Assembly (NCBI GenBank): GCA_947488905.1
Contig: CANLBJ010000002.1
Span: 620,001 to 684,000 of the forward strand
Length of the DNA stretch: 64,000 nt
Source of the DNA: Ulvibacter algarum
GTDB lineage: Bacteria > Bacteroidota > Bacteroidia > Flavobacteriales > Flavobacteriaceae
Direction of reading: 5' to 3'
Part shown: positions 16,763 to 25,790 of the stretch, piece after piece
Layout of the letters: each line of letters begins with the position of its first letter
Position numbering within the stretch: position 1 is the stretch's first letter
Notes under the pieces: model-generated
Database searches by the model: none
What the model was told of the DNA's origin: nothing
The model's input: only the letters and a program-made list of their open reading frames with translations
Translations under genes and position numbers: made by a program

Positions 16763-17977
16763 TTAAGAAAAGGTATAATACCCACACTTTAAATAAGCTC
16801 CTTCAGGAAATCCAATAGGGTGATCTGTGTCGTGAAAGGTTTTATCCTTAAATTCAAAATACCTACCACTAGCTTTTAAAGTCTCTGTGTTGATTTGAAA
16901 AAACTCATCTGCAGTAATCCTAGAACTACAAGAAGCTAATACCAACAATCCTTTTTTTGCAACCAGCTGCGCTCCCAACCTAGCTAACTGAGCATATTTC
17001 TTTTTTGCAACTACAATTTCTCTTTTACTTTTCGCAAAACTTGGCGGATCTATAACCACTACATCATATTGCTTTCCTTCTTTAATTAAGCGCTCTAACT
17101 CGTCAAAAGCATCTCCAGCAATTGTAAAGTGTTTTCCTTTATGTTTATTTAATCTTCCATTATCTTTAGCTACTTCTAGCGCTTGTGCACTTATATCAAG
17201 GCTTGTAACCTCTGTAGCTCCTTTTGCCAAAGCATGTATAGAAAACCCGCCGGCATAACTAAACACATCTAGCATCGTTTTTCCCTTACTCAATCTACCT
17301 ACTCGTCTTCTATTTTCGCGATGGTCTAAGAAATACCCTGTTTTATGACCTTTAATTACGTGTGCAGAAAATTTAACACCGTGCTCTATAAACTGAACCA
17401 CCTCACTTTTTAAAACCCCATAAAGCACCTCACCATCTACCAATCTTGCTTTATTAGTTTGCAATCCTCTACTTAAACGCAACACTAAGGTGTCACAACC
17501 AGATATCTCTAATAACTTCGGAAATATCATGTGAATGAAAGGAAACCATATTTCATTATAAATTTTCACAACCAAAACTGACGCGTATACGTCTGCTATT
17601 AATCCCGGAAAGCCATCATTCTCCCCAAAGAGTAATCGATAACTATTAGTATTTGTATCTAAAAGATCAGAACGTAATTTAAATGCAGCATCTATTTTAT
17701 TTGAAAAATAAGCTTCATCTAATTTTGCACCACCGCCAAAGTGCAACATCTTAATCCTAATAGGAGAATCTGGATCATATAACCCCACTCCCATTGGTTT
17801 ATTAGTTGTGCGATTAAAAATTATAGAAATATCTCCGGCATTTCCTTCTTTGTTGATTTTCTCAACGCTGTCAGAAAACAACCAAGGATGCCTTGATTTT
17901 ACAGAGCGTTCACCTTTGTTAGTGAGTTTAACCGCTAAAATTTGCGGTTGTATTTCGGGTAGTGATTTGTTGAACAA
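16763..17977 (-). CDS. rlmI: RlmI-type class I SAM-dependent rRNA (cytosine-C5) methyltransferase
   Basis: 404 residues. An N-terminal PUA-like RNA-binding domain (about 14-95; RHPWLFSDSVEKI) and the RlmI/RlmK-type methyltransferase core follow: GYFLDHRENRRRV, SAM motif LDVFSYAGGFSIHAL, VTSLDISAQALE, and VVVIDPPSFAKSK near residue 310. Close relatives methylate 23S rRNA C1962. It is the last gene of the long minus-strand run, 4 bases after the acyl carrier protein, but is probably unrelated to polyketide synthesis. A CTTCGGAAAT copy lies inside at 17516-17525. Confidence 0.88.
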   Translation of the reverse strand: MFNKSLPEIQPQILAVKLTNKGERSVKSRHPWLFSDSVEKINKEGNAGDISIIFNRTTNKPMGVGLYDPDSPIRIKMLHFGGGAKLDEAYFSNKIDAAFKLRSDLLDTNTNSYRLLFGENDGFPGLIADVYASVLVVKIYNEIWFPFIHMIFPKLLEISGCDTLVLRLSRGLQTNKARLVDGEVLYGVLKSEVVQFIEHGVKFSAHVIKGHKTGYFLDHRENRRRVGRLSKGKTMLDVFSYAGGFSIHALAKGATEVTSLDISAQALEVAKDNGRLNKHKGKHFTIAGDAFDELERLIKEGKQYDVVVIDPPSFAKSKREIVVAKKKYAQLARLGAQLVAKKGLLVLASCSSRITADEFFQINTETLKASGRYFEFKDKTFHDTDHPIGFPEGAYLKCGYYTFS

Positions 17978-17981
17978 AATA

Positions 17982-18230
17982 TTAAGCGATTTTTTTTTGA
18001 ATAATAGCTACGGCATCATTTAAGGTGCGTAAACTCTCCATGTCTGCATTGTCAAACTCTACATCAAACGCATCTTCCACATCAAGCACCACATCTACTA
18101 AATGAGCAGAATTGATATTTAACTCTCGTGTTAAATCACTTGTGGGTGTAATAGCACTCTCGTTAACATCTTCTGGCAAATATGTTTTTACAATAGGGAC
18201 TAACTTTGCATATATATCTTCTGTTGTCAT
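17982..18230 (-). CDS. acyl carrier protein of the type III PKS operon
   Basis: 82 residues from the ATG at 18230 (MTTEDIYAKLVPIVKTYL); the frame can extend to 18281 but would overlap the ketosynthase. The attachment region ELNINSAHLVDVVLDVEDAFDVEF has a serine in NSAHLV where standard ACPs have DSL, so it should carry 4'-phosphopantetheine. It is distinct from a housekeeping AcpP and sits directly behind the ketosynthase, so it probably tethers the growing acyl chain of this pathway. Confidence 0.85.
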   Translation of the reverse strand: MTTEDIYAKLVPIVKTYLPEDVNESAITPTSDLTRELNINSAHLVDVVLDVEDAFDVEFDNADMESLRTLNDAVAIIQKKIA

Positions 18231-18252
18231 TCTATTAATTTGTATTACTTGA

Positions 18253-19512
18253 TTAATATTTTTTAAAGATAACACAGGCATTTACATCCCCAAAACCAAA
18301 ACTAGCTTTTGCTATAATATTTAAAGGTGTGTTCACCATTTTTCTTGGTATACAATTTTCAGAAACTAACGCAACCACCTCATTATGAATAACATCACAA
18401 TTTACATTAGGGAAAACAAAATTATTATCTAACTGCAACAAAGCGCTAACAATCTCAATACTACCGCTTGCAGCTAAACAATGCCCGGTCATTCCTTTTA
18501 AAGAATTTATATAAGGAAAGTCCTTGCCTTTTCTATCAAGCGCCAAACACCAATTTTCAATTTCAACAGGATCTTTAACCGTAGCTGTAAGATGACCGTT
18601 TATATAATCAATCTCATTTTTGTTAATATTAGAATCTTTAAGTGCAGCAATAATACATTTCTGTACTGCCTCACTGTTAGGCGCAGTCATACTACCACCA
18701 TTGCGTTGACCTCCACTATTAACTGCTCCACCTAAAACTTCACCATATATTTTTGCACCTCTTGCAAGTGCACTTTCTAGTGATTCTAGGACAACCGCTC
18801 CTGCTCCGCTTCCGGGTATAAAGCCACTTGCAGCCTCACTTAATGGTCCTGCAGTTTTCTCTGGTTCTTGATTATGTTTGTAACTTGTAACTTTCATAGC
18901 GTCAAAACCTCCCCAAATATAAGGACCACCATCACTAGTACTACCACATAACATTTGAGAGGCTTTTCCAGCTTTTATGCGTTCATAACCTAATAAAACT
19001 GCCTCTGTACCAGTAGCACAAGCAGAAGAATTAGTGGTAACCATATTTGCAGCACCCGTCATTCCGCCTAGATAAGCACTTACGCCACTCGCCATTGTTT
19101 GAGGCACAGAAGTACTCCCCAATCGTCTTACTTTGCCTTCGTCAATTTTATAAATAGATTCTCTAAATTTTGCGACACTCGTCGTTCCTGCACCCATAAT
19201 AATGCCTAACTCGTACAGTGCCTCTTCTCCACCTACATTGATATTGGCGTCTTTAAGCGCATCCATTCCTGCAATCACACCATATAAAATGCCATTACTA
19301 TCAAAGTTTCTTAATTGTAGTTCTGTAAAATACTCACGTTTTTTTTCTTCGGAAATTTCAGGAATACCACCTAATTGGCAAGAGAAGTTTAACGACTCTA
19401 ATTCTGGAAAATGAGCAATACCAGACCGTCCATTTTTTAACGATTCTGTAAACTCTGAAACACTTGTTCCGTTAGGGGCACAAACACCAAGTCCTGTTAT
19501 TACTACTCTCAT
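18253..19512 (-). CDS. beta-ketoacyl-ACP synthase (FabF-like) of the PKS operon
   Basis: 419 residues with thiolase fold. Catalytic residues are all present: Cys165 (TNSSACATGTEAV), His307 (NGHLTATVKDP, in place of the usual NAHGT), Lys339 and His344 (LKGMTGHCLAASGS). It therefore should condense malonyl-ACP with an acyl chain. Neighbours (ACP, dehydratase, reductase) indicate a dedicated acyl-chain line separate from primary fatty-acid synthesis. The altered sequence around His307 is a hint of divergent substrate use. One CTTCGGAAAT copy lies at 19347-19356. Confidence 0.9.
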   Translation of the reverse strand: MRVVITGLGVCAPNGTSVSEFTESLKNGRSGIAHFPELESLNFSCQLGGIPEISEEKKREYFTELQLRNFDSNGILYGVIAGMDALKDANINVGGEEALYELGIIMGAGTTSVAKFRESIYKIDEGKVRRLGSTSVPQTMASGVSAYLGGMTGAANMVTTNSSACATGTEAVLLGYERIKAGKASQMLCGSTSDGGPYIWGGFDAMKVTSYKHNQEPEKTAGPLSEAASGFIPGSGAGAVVLESLESALARGAKIYGEVLGGAVNSGGQRNGGSMTAPNSEAVQKCIIAALKDSNINKNEIDYINGHLTATVKDPVEIENWCLALDRKGKDFPYINSLKGMTGHCLAASGSIEIVSALLQLDNNFVFPNVNCDVIHNEVVALVSENCIPRKMVNTPLNIIAKASFGFGDVNACVIFKKY

Positions 19513-19595
19513 ATATATATTTGTTGTTGCTCAATTTTACAAAAGACTAACTAAACCCTCCCTGAAAGGAGACAATCTGTTTATAAGCTTCGATT

Positions 19596-20027
19596 TTAAA
19601 GCGTCTTCATCATCCCACTCATCTCTCCTATTGCGACAACTTCTCCTTTATTATTAGTCATTCTCACCTTACATTTCAGCTTTCCAAATCTAAAGTACAT
19701 TTTTTCTGAAATCACTGTTACTCGTTCACCCGGAAATACAGGCAAATAGTAATCTGCATGCATCGTGGTAAATGCAATTTTTATTTCCGAAGTGATTGGT
19801 GCAGACAAATAAATACCTAAGCATACCAACCCTATTTGCGCCATGCACTCTGATAGAATAACACCTGGCGTTACTGGGTTATCTTTAAAATGCCCTTCAT
19901 AAAAAAAGGAATCTGTTTTAAAAGTATAATCTCCTTTTGCACCATCTTTAGTTACAGACTCTAAAGAATCTACAAATAGAAACGGTTCTGAATATGGTAG
20001 TAAAGCTATAATTTCTTTATTAGTCAT
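19596..20027 (-). CDS. 3-hydroxyacyl-ACP dehydratase (FabZ-like hotdog fold)
   Basis: 143 residues. It starts with the FabZ-type LLPYSEPFLFVDSL and carries the active-site His46 (YEGHFKDNPVTPGV) and Glu60 (LSECMAQ). It should remove water from 3-hydroxyacyl-ACP. It lies 83 bases before the ketosynthase and 5 bases after the SDR gene. FabZ length is normal. A reverse-strand CTTCGGAAAT copy lies at 19783-19792. Confidence 0.88.
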   Translation of the reverse strand: MTNKEIIALLPYSEPFLFVDSLESVTKDGAKGDYTFKTDSFFYEGHFKDNPVTPGVILSECMAQIGLVCLGIYLSAPITSEIKIAFTTMHADYYLPVFPGERVTVISEKMYFRFGKLKCKVRMTNNKGEVVAIGEMSGMMKTL

Positions 20028-20032
20028 AATTC

Positions 20033-20800
20033 TTATCTTAATGACTCACCACCATCTACTTTAATAACATTACCATTAATCCAACTAGATTCAGGCAATG
20101 TCAACATGTACACAGCATTTGCCACATCTTTAGGTACTGTTAGTCTTTTAAATGGATTTCTTTTCTTTGCCATTGTAGCTAGTTGCTCACTCCCGGGAAT
20201 CATGGCAAAAGAAGCTGTTTGTGTAATTCCAGCCTGAATACAGTTGCTCCTTATTCCTAAAGGCGCTAGCTCTACTGCCATTTGTTTCATTAAAGCCTCA
20301 AGTGTTGCCTTTGCTGCAGAAACCGCTCCATATCCTTCCCATATTTTTTGATTGCCTTCACTTGTAAATGCCATATTACTAACCCGTTCTGCAAATACAT
20401 CTTGTTTAATACAAGCCCTAACCCATTGCCACCAGCTTGTACCCATTGCATGAATAGTAATATCAAGGTCAGCTTTACTCAATACTTCAGTTTCAGATAT
20501 CATAGGCTTTAAACTTCCTTTTGCTACACTATGGACTACTACAGAAATTGATTTTTTATGAAATTGTGAGAGTATCTCCTCTATAACCTCTTCTTTTAAG
20601 GCGTCTTTATTAAACGCTTGAACAGTTACACCATTTGCTCGCATTAACTCAAAGGCATTTTCATTTTTTTCTGTATTACTCTTTCTGTCACGATAGACTA
20701 TGCAGAGGTTAAAACCTTTGCTTGCTAGCTTGTGTGCCGTTGCTAGCCCTAGCCCACTGCTACCACCTATAATTAATGCTGTAATTTGTTTAGTGCTCAT
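20033..20800 (-). CDS. SDR oxidoreductase, FabL-like enoyl-ACP reductase candidate
   Basis: 255 residues with Rossmann motif GGSSGLGLA (12-20). The catalytic pair is Tyr157 and Lys164 in YGAVSAAKATLEAL, i.e. Tyr-x6-Lys, the spacing of FabI/FabL enoyl reductases rather than the Tyr-x3-Lys of FabG ketoreductases. It ends KVDGGESLR, as in FabL. I therefore call it a probable NAD(P)H enoyl-ACP reductase. If correct, the operon contains no ketoreductase of its own. Confidence 0.8.
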   Translation of the reverse strand: MSTKQITALIIGGSSGLGLATAHKLASKGFNLCIVYRDRKSNTEKNENAFELMRANGVTVQAFNKDALKEEVIEEILSQFHKKSISVVVHSVAKGSLKPMISETEVLSKADLDITIHAMGTSWWQWVRACIKQDVFAERVSNMAFTSEGNQKIWEGYGAVSAAKATLEALMKQMAVELAPLGIRSNCIQAGITQTASFAMIPGSEQLATMAKKRNPFKRLTVPKDVANAVYMLTLPESSWINGNVIKVDGGESLR

Positions 20801-20803
20801 TGA

Positions 20804-21499
20804 TTAACATTCTCCGGTTACTGGATCACAGGTTTCTCCATTAGCAATTGCCTTTATAGGTGCTAATTTATTGAACGTTTCAAGAAAAACACTGCTAGGT
20901 TGCGCACCACTGATTCCAAATTTATTATTAATGATAAAAAAAGGAACGCCAGTAACACCTATTGATTGCGAATGAGCAATCTGTTCTTTTACTTTTTTAG
21001 CAATTGTATCATTTGCAATAATCTGATCTACTTTATCAGCATCCCAATTAAAATCTGCTAGTATTTTGTACAATACTTGGTTATCATTTAGTGGATTTAA
21101 ATCTACAAAATAAGCCTTTAAAAAGCGTTCTTTTAATTGGCCTTTAAAACCTTCTTGTCCTGCAACTTGTAGTAATTGATGTAAATGCAGCGTATTTACA
21201 GAAGTCCATTTTTCACTAAAATCAAATTCAATCCCAACTTCTTTTCCTACTGCGGTAAGATGATCTGTCATCTCTCTAACTTTATCTATGCTCCCAAATT
21301 TGTTTACTAAATATTCATCTCTTGAAAATCCGTCTTTGGGCATATTAGGGTCTAATTGATATGGATGCCAATGCACCTCTATTTCTGCACCTTTCCATTG
21401 TTTTATAGCCTCTTCTAATCTTCTTTTACCTACATAGCACCAAGGGCAAGCCACATCTGACACTACATCTATCGTTATCTTCTCTAAACTCATAGTCAA
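20804..21499 (-). CDS. DsbA-family oxidoreductase, FrnE-like
   Basis: 231 residues. A thioredoxin-fold CxxC, Cys18-Pro-Trp-Cys21 (DVACPWCYVGKRRLEEA), lies at the N-terminus and the cis-proline loop reads GVTGVPFF. There is no signal peptide, so it is cytoplasmic, as in the FrnE subgroup, named after a gene in the frenolicin polyketide cluster. It ends with two further cysteines (CDPVTGEC). Its position inside a PKS operon fits that precedent, but the substrate is unknown. Confidence 0.88.
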   Translation of the reverse strand: MTMSLEKITIDVVSDVACPWCYVGKRRLEEAIKQWKGAEIEVHWHPYQLDPNMPKDGFSRDEYLVNKFGSIDKVREMTDHLTAVGKEVGIEFDFSEKWTSVNTLHLHQLLQVAGQEGFKGQLKERFLKAYFVDLNPLNDNQVLYKILADFNWDADKVDQIIANDTIAKKVKEQIAHSQSIGVTGVPFFIINNKFGISGAQPSSVFLETFNKLAPIKAIANGETCDPVTGEC

Positions 21500-21509
21500 T
21501 TCTTAATTT

Positions 21510-22562
21510 TTAAAATTCTATCAAAATTCTTTGTGCAGAAAATCCTGGACCAAAACTCAGCATTAACCCCAACTCTCCTTTTTTTGGTTTCTTATCCATA
21601 AAACGTTCTAAAACATAAAGTACGGTTGCACTACTCATATTACCATACAACCGTAAGGTTTCTTTAGTGTCGTCTATATTCTTGCCAAGAACACCAAAGA
21701 GATCTTCAACCGTTTGCACAATCTTCTTCCCACCGGGATGAAATATTAAATGATCAACATCATCAATTGTCTTTCCGTTCTTTTCTAAAAAAGGATGCAC
21801 AATAGTCGGAAAATGTTCTGTTATTTTTTCTGGCACTCCTTTGTCTAAAATCATTTGAAGCCCTGTGTTTACTAGCTTAAAACCCATCATATCTGTAGCA
21901 TCATAAAAATGATACATCGCGTGGTCTAAAATTTTTGGCCCTTTACTTTCTTCTTCCGAAGATAATAATACACAGGCCGCTCCATCACCAAAAATAGCTG
22001 CACTCACCACATTTGCCATAGAGTAATCATCTAATTGAAAAGTTGCAGAAGGTGATTCTATAGCAATAACTGCGGCCTTTTTGTTTGGGTTAGCTCTTAA
22101 AAAATTGTCTGCGTAAATCATACCACTTACACCTGCAGCACAACCCATCTCTGTTACCGGTAGTCGCACTACGTCTTGTTTGAGCCCTAATTCATTGATT
22201 ATAAAGGCATCTACAGACGGTATCATTATCCCGGTACAACTTACTGTAATAATAAAATCTATGTCTTTTGCATCCCAATTTGCTTTTTCAAGCGCGTTTT
22301 TAAGCACTTGCGACCCCATTTTTTTTACTTCTCTACTATAAATATCGTTGCGTTCTTCAAATGTGGTATTTAAAAACACTTCTGTGGGTTCCATCATAGA
22401 GTAGCGTTTATCTACTCCTGCACCTTCAAATATTTTAATGACTTTTCTTTTAAATCGAGAGTCTTGACCTTCCATCCAGGCTTCTACAAAAGGTAATATT
22501 TCTTTTGTTTCTCGAGAATATTGGGGTAATTGTTTTGCAACTGCTGCTATTGTTACGCTCAT
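21510..22562 (-). CDS. type III polyketide synthase (chalcone/stilbene synthase family)
   Basis: 350 residues. The catalytic triad is visible: Cys141 (TEMGCAAGV), His275 (LIFHPGGKKI) and Asn308 (RLYGNMSSATVL). The end GLMLSFGPGFSAQRILIEF is the family GFGPG loop. Such homodimers extend a CoA or ACP-bound starter with malonyl units and cyclise it to pyrones, resorcinols or similar. Neighbouring genes suggest that the starter is a long acyl chain made by the operon's own ACP line. The product cannot be deduced from sequence. Confidence 0.94.
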   Translation of the reverse strand: MSVTIAAVAKQLPQYSRETKEILPFVEAWMEGQDSRFKRKVIKIFEGAGVDKRYSMMEPTEVFLNTTFEERNDIYSREVKKMGSQVLKNALEKANWDAKDIDFIITVSCTGIMIPSVDAFIINELGLKQDVVRLPVTEMGCAAGVSGMIYADNFLRANPNKKAAVIAIESPSATFQLDDYSMANVVSAAIFGDGAACVLLSSEEESKGPKILDHAMYHFYDATDMMGFKLVNTGLQMILDKGVPEKITEHFPTIVHPFLEKNGKTIDDVDHLIFHPGGKKIVQTVEDLFGVLGKNIDDTKETLRLYGNMSSATVLYVLERFMDKKPKKGELGLMLSFGPGFSAQRILIEF

Positions 22563-22569
22563 ATATTTA

Positions 22570-23286
22570 TTACTTATTTTTAAAAACCAACCATTGCCAT
22601 CTAAAAGCCCATTTTGACTTTATTTGACTATTTGTGTTTTTTATTTCTTCGGAAATTTTCTTGACATCTCTCCTTACAAATGATCTTGCTACTGATACTA
22701 AACCATCAAACCTGGCTATCTTAGATTTCATAAACACAGCAGAGAAGGCTTTAAACAGTACAAATGCCGTCTTGCTTCTTTGTAAATCATTAATGACAAT
22801 ACCTACTTTAGTCTTGCTTGATATATTATTAAGTAATTCTATTATTTGCTCCTCTTTAAAATGATGTAAAAACAGTGTGCACAAAGCAATATCTGCTGCC
22901 GGAAGCTCTTGTTTATCAAAAACATTACTTTGCTTAAAGGTACAATGTTTTAAATTACTGCAATTAATTTTTGCTCTCTCAATGATGTGCACATTTGCAT
23001 CTACCCCAATTAGTTTATAATTCCAATTGTTTTTTTCTAAAAATGATGCACATAATAATAAGAAAGCCCCATCACCACAACCATAATCTACTATTGTCAC
23101 TAATGTATTTTTGCTACAATAAGCGAGCATTTTTTCTAGACCATTAATGGTTATTTGATTACCTCCTAGGTATTTATTTACAGTTTCAAGATCTTTTAAC
23201 ACCTCTTGCAAAGGCGCTCCTTGCAGAGCAAAGTCATCCATTAATTCTTCTTGATTAGATCGCTTATGTTTAGAAAAATAAATCAT
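22570..23286 (-). CDS. class I SAM-dependent methyltransferase of the PKS operon
   Basis: 238 residues. The SAM motif TIVDYGCGDGAFLLL lies at about 63-77, with IGVDANVHIIERA and a Leu-rich post-motif region LCTLFLHHF. It probably methylates the polyketide ring (O- or C-) or a chain intermediate. It overlaps the upstream FAD gene by 4 bases and stands 7 bases before the PKS gene, so it is tightly coupled. A CTTCGGAAAT copy is at 22647-22656. Confidence 0.85.
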   Translation of the reverse strand: MIYFSKHKRSNQEELMDDFALQGAPLQEVLKDLETVNKYLGGNQITINGLEKMLAYCSKNTLVTIVDYGCGDGAFLLLCASFLEKNNWNYKLIGVDANVHIIERAKINCSNLKHCTFKQSNVFDKQELPAADIALCTLFLHHFKEEQIIELLNNISSKTKVGIVINDLQRSKTAFVLFKAFSAVFMKSKIARFDGLVSVARSFVRRDVKKISEEIKNTNSQIKSKWAFRWQWLVFKNK

Positions 23287-24422
23287 ACCAGTTCTTTACC
23301 GTGGGTTTTTTTTATAATTGCTGGCACTATGCCAGGAAACAGTTTTGCCGCCTGTAAACTTACCCTTGTGGCCGTAGGATTTAATAATAAACGCTGTATA
23401 CTTCTACCTGTTTGCAGCCTAGATTTAAAGGTGTTATTCCAGCTATCTGTATATTGTTTCTCTATATGTAGTCTATTTTTTTCTTGAGAAATATCTTGAT
23501 TAATTAAAATTTCAGAAACAATTTTTGCACTGTGTATCGCCATTGCCATCCCGTTGCCTGCTAGTGGGTGTATCATACCTGCACTGTCACCTATCATCAG
23601 TATATGGTGACTCACTGGTTCTTTTTCTTCAAAAGAAATCTGACTTATAGTTAATGGTTTTTCCCAGATACAATTACCTTCTTCAAAAACACGTTTTAAA
23701 TGCCTATTCTTACTCATTACTTCTTTCTGAAATATGCTGATATCGCCTACTTGTTTAAAAGATTTAAAACTAGTTAAATAGCATACGTTTACAAGTCCGT
23801 TTTCTACTTGCGACACCCCACAATACCCACCTTTAAAATTATGTAATGCCACAAGATCTTCTGGCACATCTAACTTATAGTGAGCCTTAACACCTAACCA
23901 AGGAGATTTTTTATTAATAAATGAACGCTTTAACCGTATGTCAAGATTACTTCTTTTACCGAAAGCTCCTAACACGTATTTAGCAGTGTAGCTTGCTCCT
24001 AACTTTGTTTGAATCTGGAACATTTTGGCGAAAGCCAAATCTGTTTTAAAATCAATAGAGACTACAGTATCTTCTATGGTGTCGCAACACGTTTTAACTT
24101 TATCAAATAATATTTTATCTAATGTAAATCTACTAATCCCAAAACCACCTAATGGCAGTGAAGCTTTAATGAGACTACTGTTGTGCGTACTCATCTCAAA
24201 TCTTTTTATCTTTTTTGCACCATACTTAATTGGATCTATACCTAAGGTCATTAAATATGGTAATACTTCATTTGAAATATACTCGCCGCAAACCTTATGG
24301 CTTGGGTAAGATTGCTTTTCTATCAACAAAACTCGATACTGATTGCCTAGATGTATTGCAGCACAAAGACCTGCAAGGCCACCACCAACAATAGCAATAT
24401 CATAAGAAGTATTATTGTTCAT
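23283..24422 (-). CDS. FAD-dependent oxidoreductase (geranylgeranyl-reductase/monooxygenase-like)
   Basis: 379 residues. The dinucleotide site DIAIVGGGLAGLCAAIHLG lies at residues 6-24 and the second FAD motif at HHILMIGDSAGMIHPLAGNGMAMA. The VCGEYIS segment near residue 45 is seen in geranylgeranyl-reductase-type and related tailoring flavoproteins. It is the first gene of the PKS operon and probably reduces or hydroxylates the polyketide. Its start is only 28 bases from the terminator of the upstream ompA gene, leaving little room for a separate promoter. Confidence 0.87.
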   Translation of the reverse strand: MNNNTSYDIAIVGGGLAGLCAAIHLGNQYRVLLIEKQSYPSHKVCGEYISNEVLPYLMTLGIDPIKYGAKKIKRFEMSTHNSSLIKASLPLGGFGISRFTLDKILFDKVKTCCDTIEDTVVSIDFKTDLAFAKMFQIQTKLGASYTAKYVLGAFGKRSNLDIRLKRSFINKKSPWLGVKAHYKLDVPEDLVALHNFKGGYCGVSQVENGLVNVCYLTSFKSFKQVGDISIFQKEVMSKNRHLKRVFEEGNCIWEKPLTISQISFEEKEPVSHHILMIGDSAGMIHPLAGNGMAMAIHSAKIVSEILINQDISQEKNRLHIEKQYTDSWNNTFKSRLQTGRSIQRLLLNPTATRVSLQAAKLFPGIVPAIIKKTHGKELV

Positions 24423-24453
24423 TTTTTAAAGTTCGGGAGGATTAGGCACAAAA

Positions 24454-24489
24454 AAAAATCCTTGAAGTTAAATAACTCCAAGGATTTTT
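24454..24489 (-). terminator. terminator after the ompA/lipocalin unit
   Basis: Stem AAAAATCCTTGAAGTTA / TAACTCCAAGGATTTTT with one mismatch and a 2-base loop in DNA terms, A-rich on the left (U run in the minus-strand transcript). It lies just beyond the OmpA stop and just upstream of the PKS operon. Confidence 0.8.
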
Positions 24490-24507
24490 TAAATTACTTA
24501 AAAAGAA

Positions 24508-25215
24508 TTAGTTACCCGCTTCTTTTTCAGCATCCATTTTCATTTTTTCGTTAGGTACAATAACGATATTTACACGTCTATTCTCCGCTCTTCCTTCTGG
24601 AGTAGCATTATCTCCTACTGGAGTTTGCTCACCATACCAGTTAGTTGTAAAACGACTGCTGCTTAAACCTTTAGCTCCTGTAAAGTAACTTGTTACAGAT
24701 TGCGCTCTACGCTGAGATAATAACATATTGTTCTCATCACTACCTACACTATCTGTATGCCCTACAACTAATACATCTGTGTCAACATACTCTCTTAATA
24801 CATTTGTAAGCTTATCTAGGTTTACTTGTGATGCTGCGTTGATATTGTATTTTGCTGTATCAAAATAAACACCACTGTTTTCATCAAATGTGATTACAAT
24901 GTTGTCTTCAACACGCTCAACTTTTGCTCCAGGAATTTCTTCTTCAATTTTCTGAGCTTGCTTGTCCATTTTATTACCTATTAAAACACCAGCACCACCA
25001 CCAACAACTCCACCAATAACAGCTCCTAATTCACCATTACCACCTTTACCTACGTTGTTACCTAAAATTGCTCCAAGAACAGCTCCAGCTCCAGCACCTA
25101 TTACAGCACCTTTTTGCTTATTATTAGCGTTCTGAGTAGCTTCACAGCTTGAAAAACTAACTATTAAAGTTAGCGCCATTGCTATAATCCCTATATTTTT
25201 TATAATCTTTTTCAT
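24508..25215 (-). CDS. OmpA family lipoprotein with glycine-zipper segment
   Basis: 235 residues. The lipobox SFSSC gives Cys24. A glycine-zipper region (about 36-82, repeated GAGAG/GGVVGGG) is followed by an OmpA-type peptidoglycan-binding domain (about 115-222; VLVVGHTDSVGSDENNMLLSQRRAQSV, ENRRVNIVI). This YiaD-like layout anchors the outer membrane to murein. The ATG overlaps the stop of the lipocalin-like gene by one base, so the two are coupled. Confidence 0.9.
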   Translation of the reverse strand: MKKIIKNIGIIAMALTLIVSFSSCEATQNANNKQKGAVIGAGAGAVLGAILGNNVGKGGNGELGAVIGGVVGGGAGVLIGNKMDKQAQKIEEEIPGAKVERVEDNIVITFDENSGVYFDTAKYNINAASQVNLDKLTNVLREYVDTDVLVVGHTDSVGSDENNMLLSQRRAQSVTSYFTGAKGLSSSRFTTNWYGEQTPVGDNATPEGRAENRRVNIVIVPNEKMKMDAEKEAGN

Positions 25216-25694
25216 TATTCTACTGTTTTAATAAAATTCATACTAATTGTTAGTGGACTACCACTTGCATCTACTGTTTGTTCCCACTGCATGTTTGTGT
25301 CACTTAATTGAGACAAACGCAATCTAAAACCTGCATTAATTTCAGACTTCCCTTTAGCATCTGTAGGCTTTAACAAGAAATCATAATACCCAGTGTCTGC
25401 GTCTACTTCTTGTATTGTAAAAATAAAATTGCGTTCACCTACAGCACATCCGCCATCGTTGATAGTATACATACCAGAATTGTTATTTGGTATAAAACGC
25501 CAAGTACTATTCTCAAAACATTCTTTTGAGGCATCGTTTAATAATGTAGTATTAAATGTCCCTGCTTCGCTGTAAGAAATATTACTGAGCGTCCAGTTAC
25601 CTTTAATTACTTTTTTAGATTGAATCACTGTTTTAGGAACCCCGCAAGAAGCGATGAAACCAACAACCACAGCAAGTAGAAGAAATTTTTTCAT
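25215..25694 (-). CDS. lipocalin-like lipoprotein
   Basis: 159 residues with lipoprotein signal (lipobox IASC, Cys17). The mature part is a beta-barrel-like domain beginning KGNWTLSNISY, a lipocalin-type GxW start, and two cysteines (ECFENSTW, GGCAVG) could pair. It probably binds a hydrophobic ligand or serves a structural role at the outer membrane. It is first gene of the unit with ompA and has a good -7 box upstream. Confidence 0.8.
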   Translation of the reverse strand: MKKFLLLAVVVGFIASCGVPKTVIQSKKVIKGNWTLSNISYSEAGTFNTTLLNDASKECFENSTWRFIPNNNSGMYTINDGGCAVGERNFIFTIQEVDADTGYYDFLLKPTDAKGKSEINAGFRLRLSQLSDTNMQWEQTVDASGSPLTISMNFIKTVE

Positions 25695-25722
25695 TTGATG
25701 TTAATTAAGTTAGTATTTAATA

Positions 25723-25730
25723 CAAAGATA
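25723..25730 (-). promoter_or_regulatory. candidate -7 box for the lipocalin/ompA unit
   Basis: Minus-strand TATCTTTG matches TANNTTTG exactly, 28 bases before the ATG. No TTG at ideal -33 spacing was seen. Confidence 0.5.
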
Positions 25731-25790
25731 CGACACGATATATTCAATATAAGTGAAGTTATGCAAAGTTTAACTGAGAATGTTAAATTT

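Noticed and set aside
24960-25110. Glycine-rich repeat in the OmpA gene as a DNA repeat of interest
   Set aside because: It is the ordinary glycine-zipper region of YiaD-like lipoproteins.
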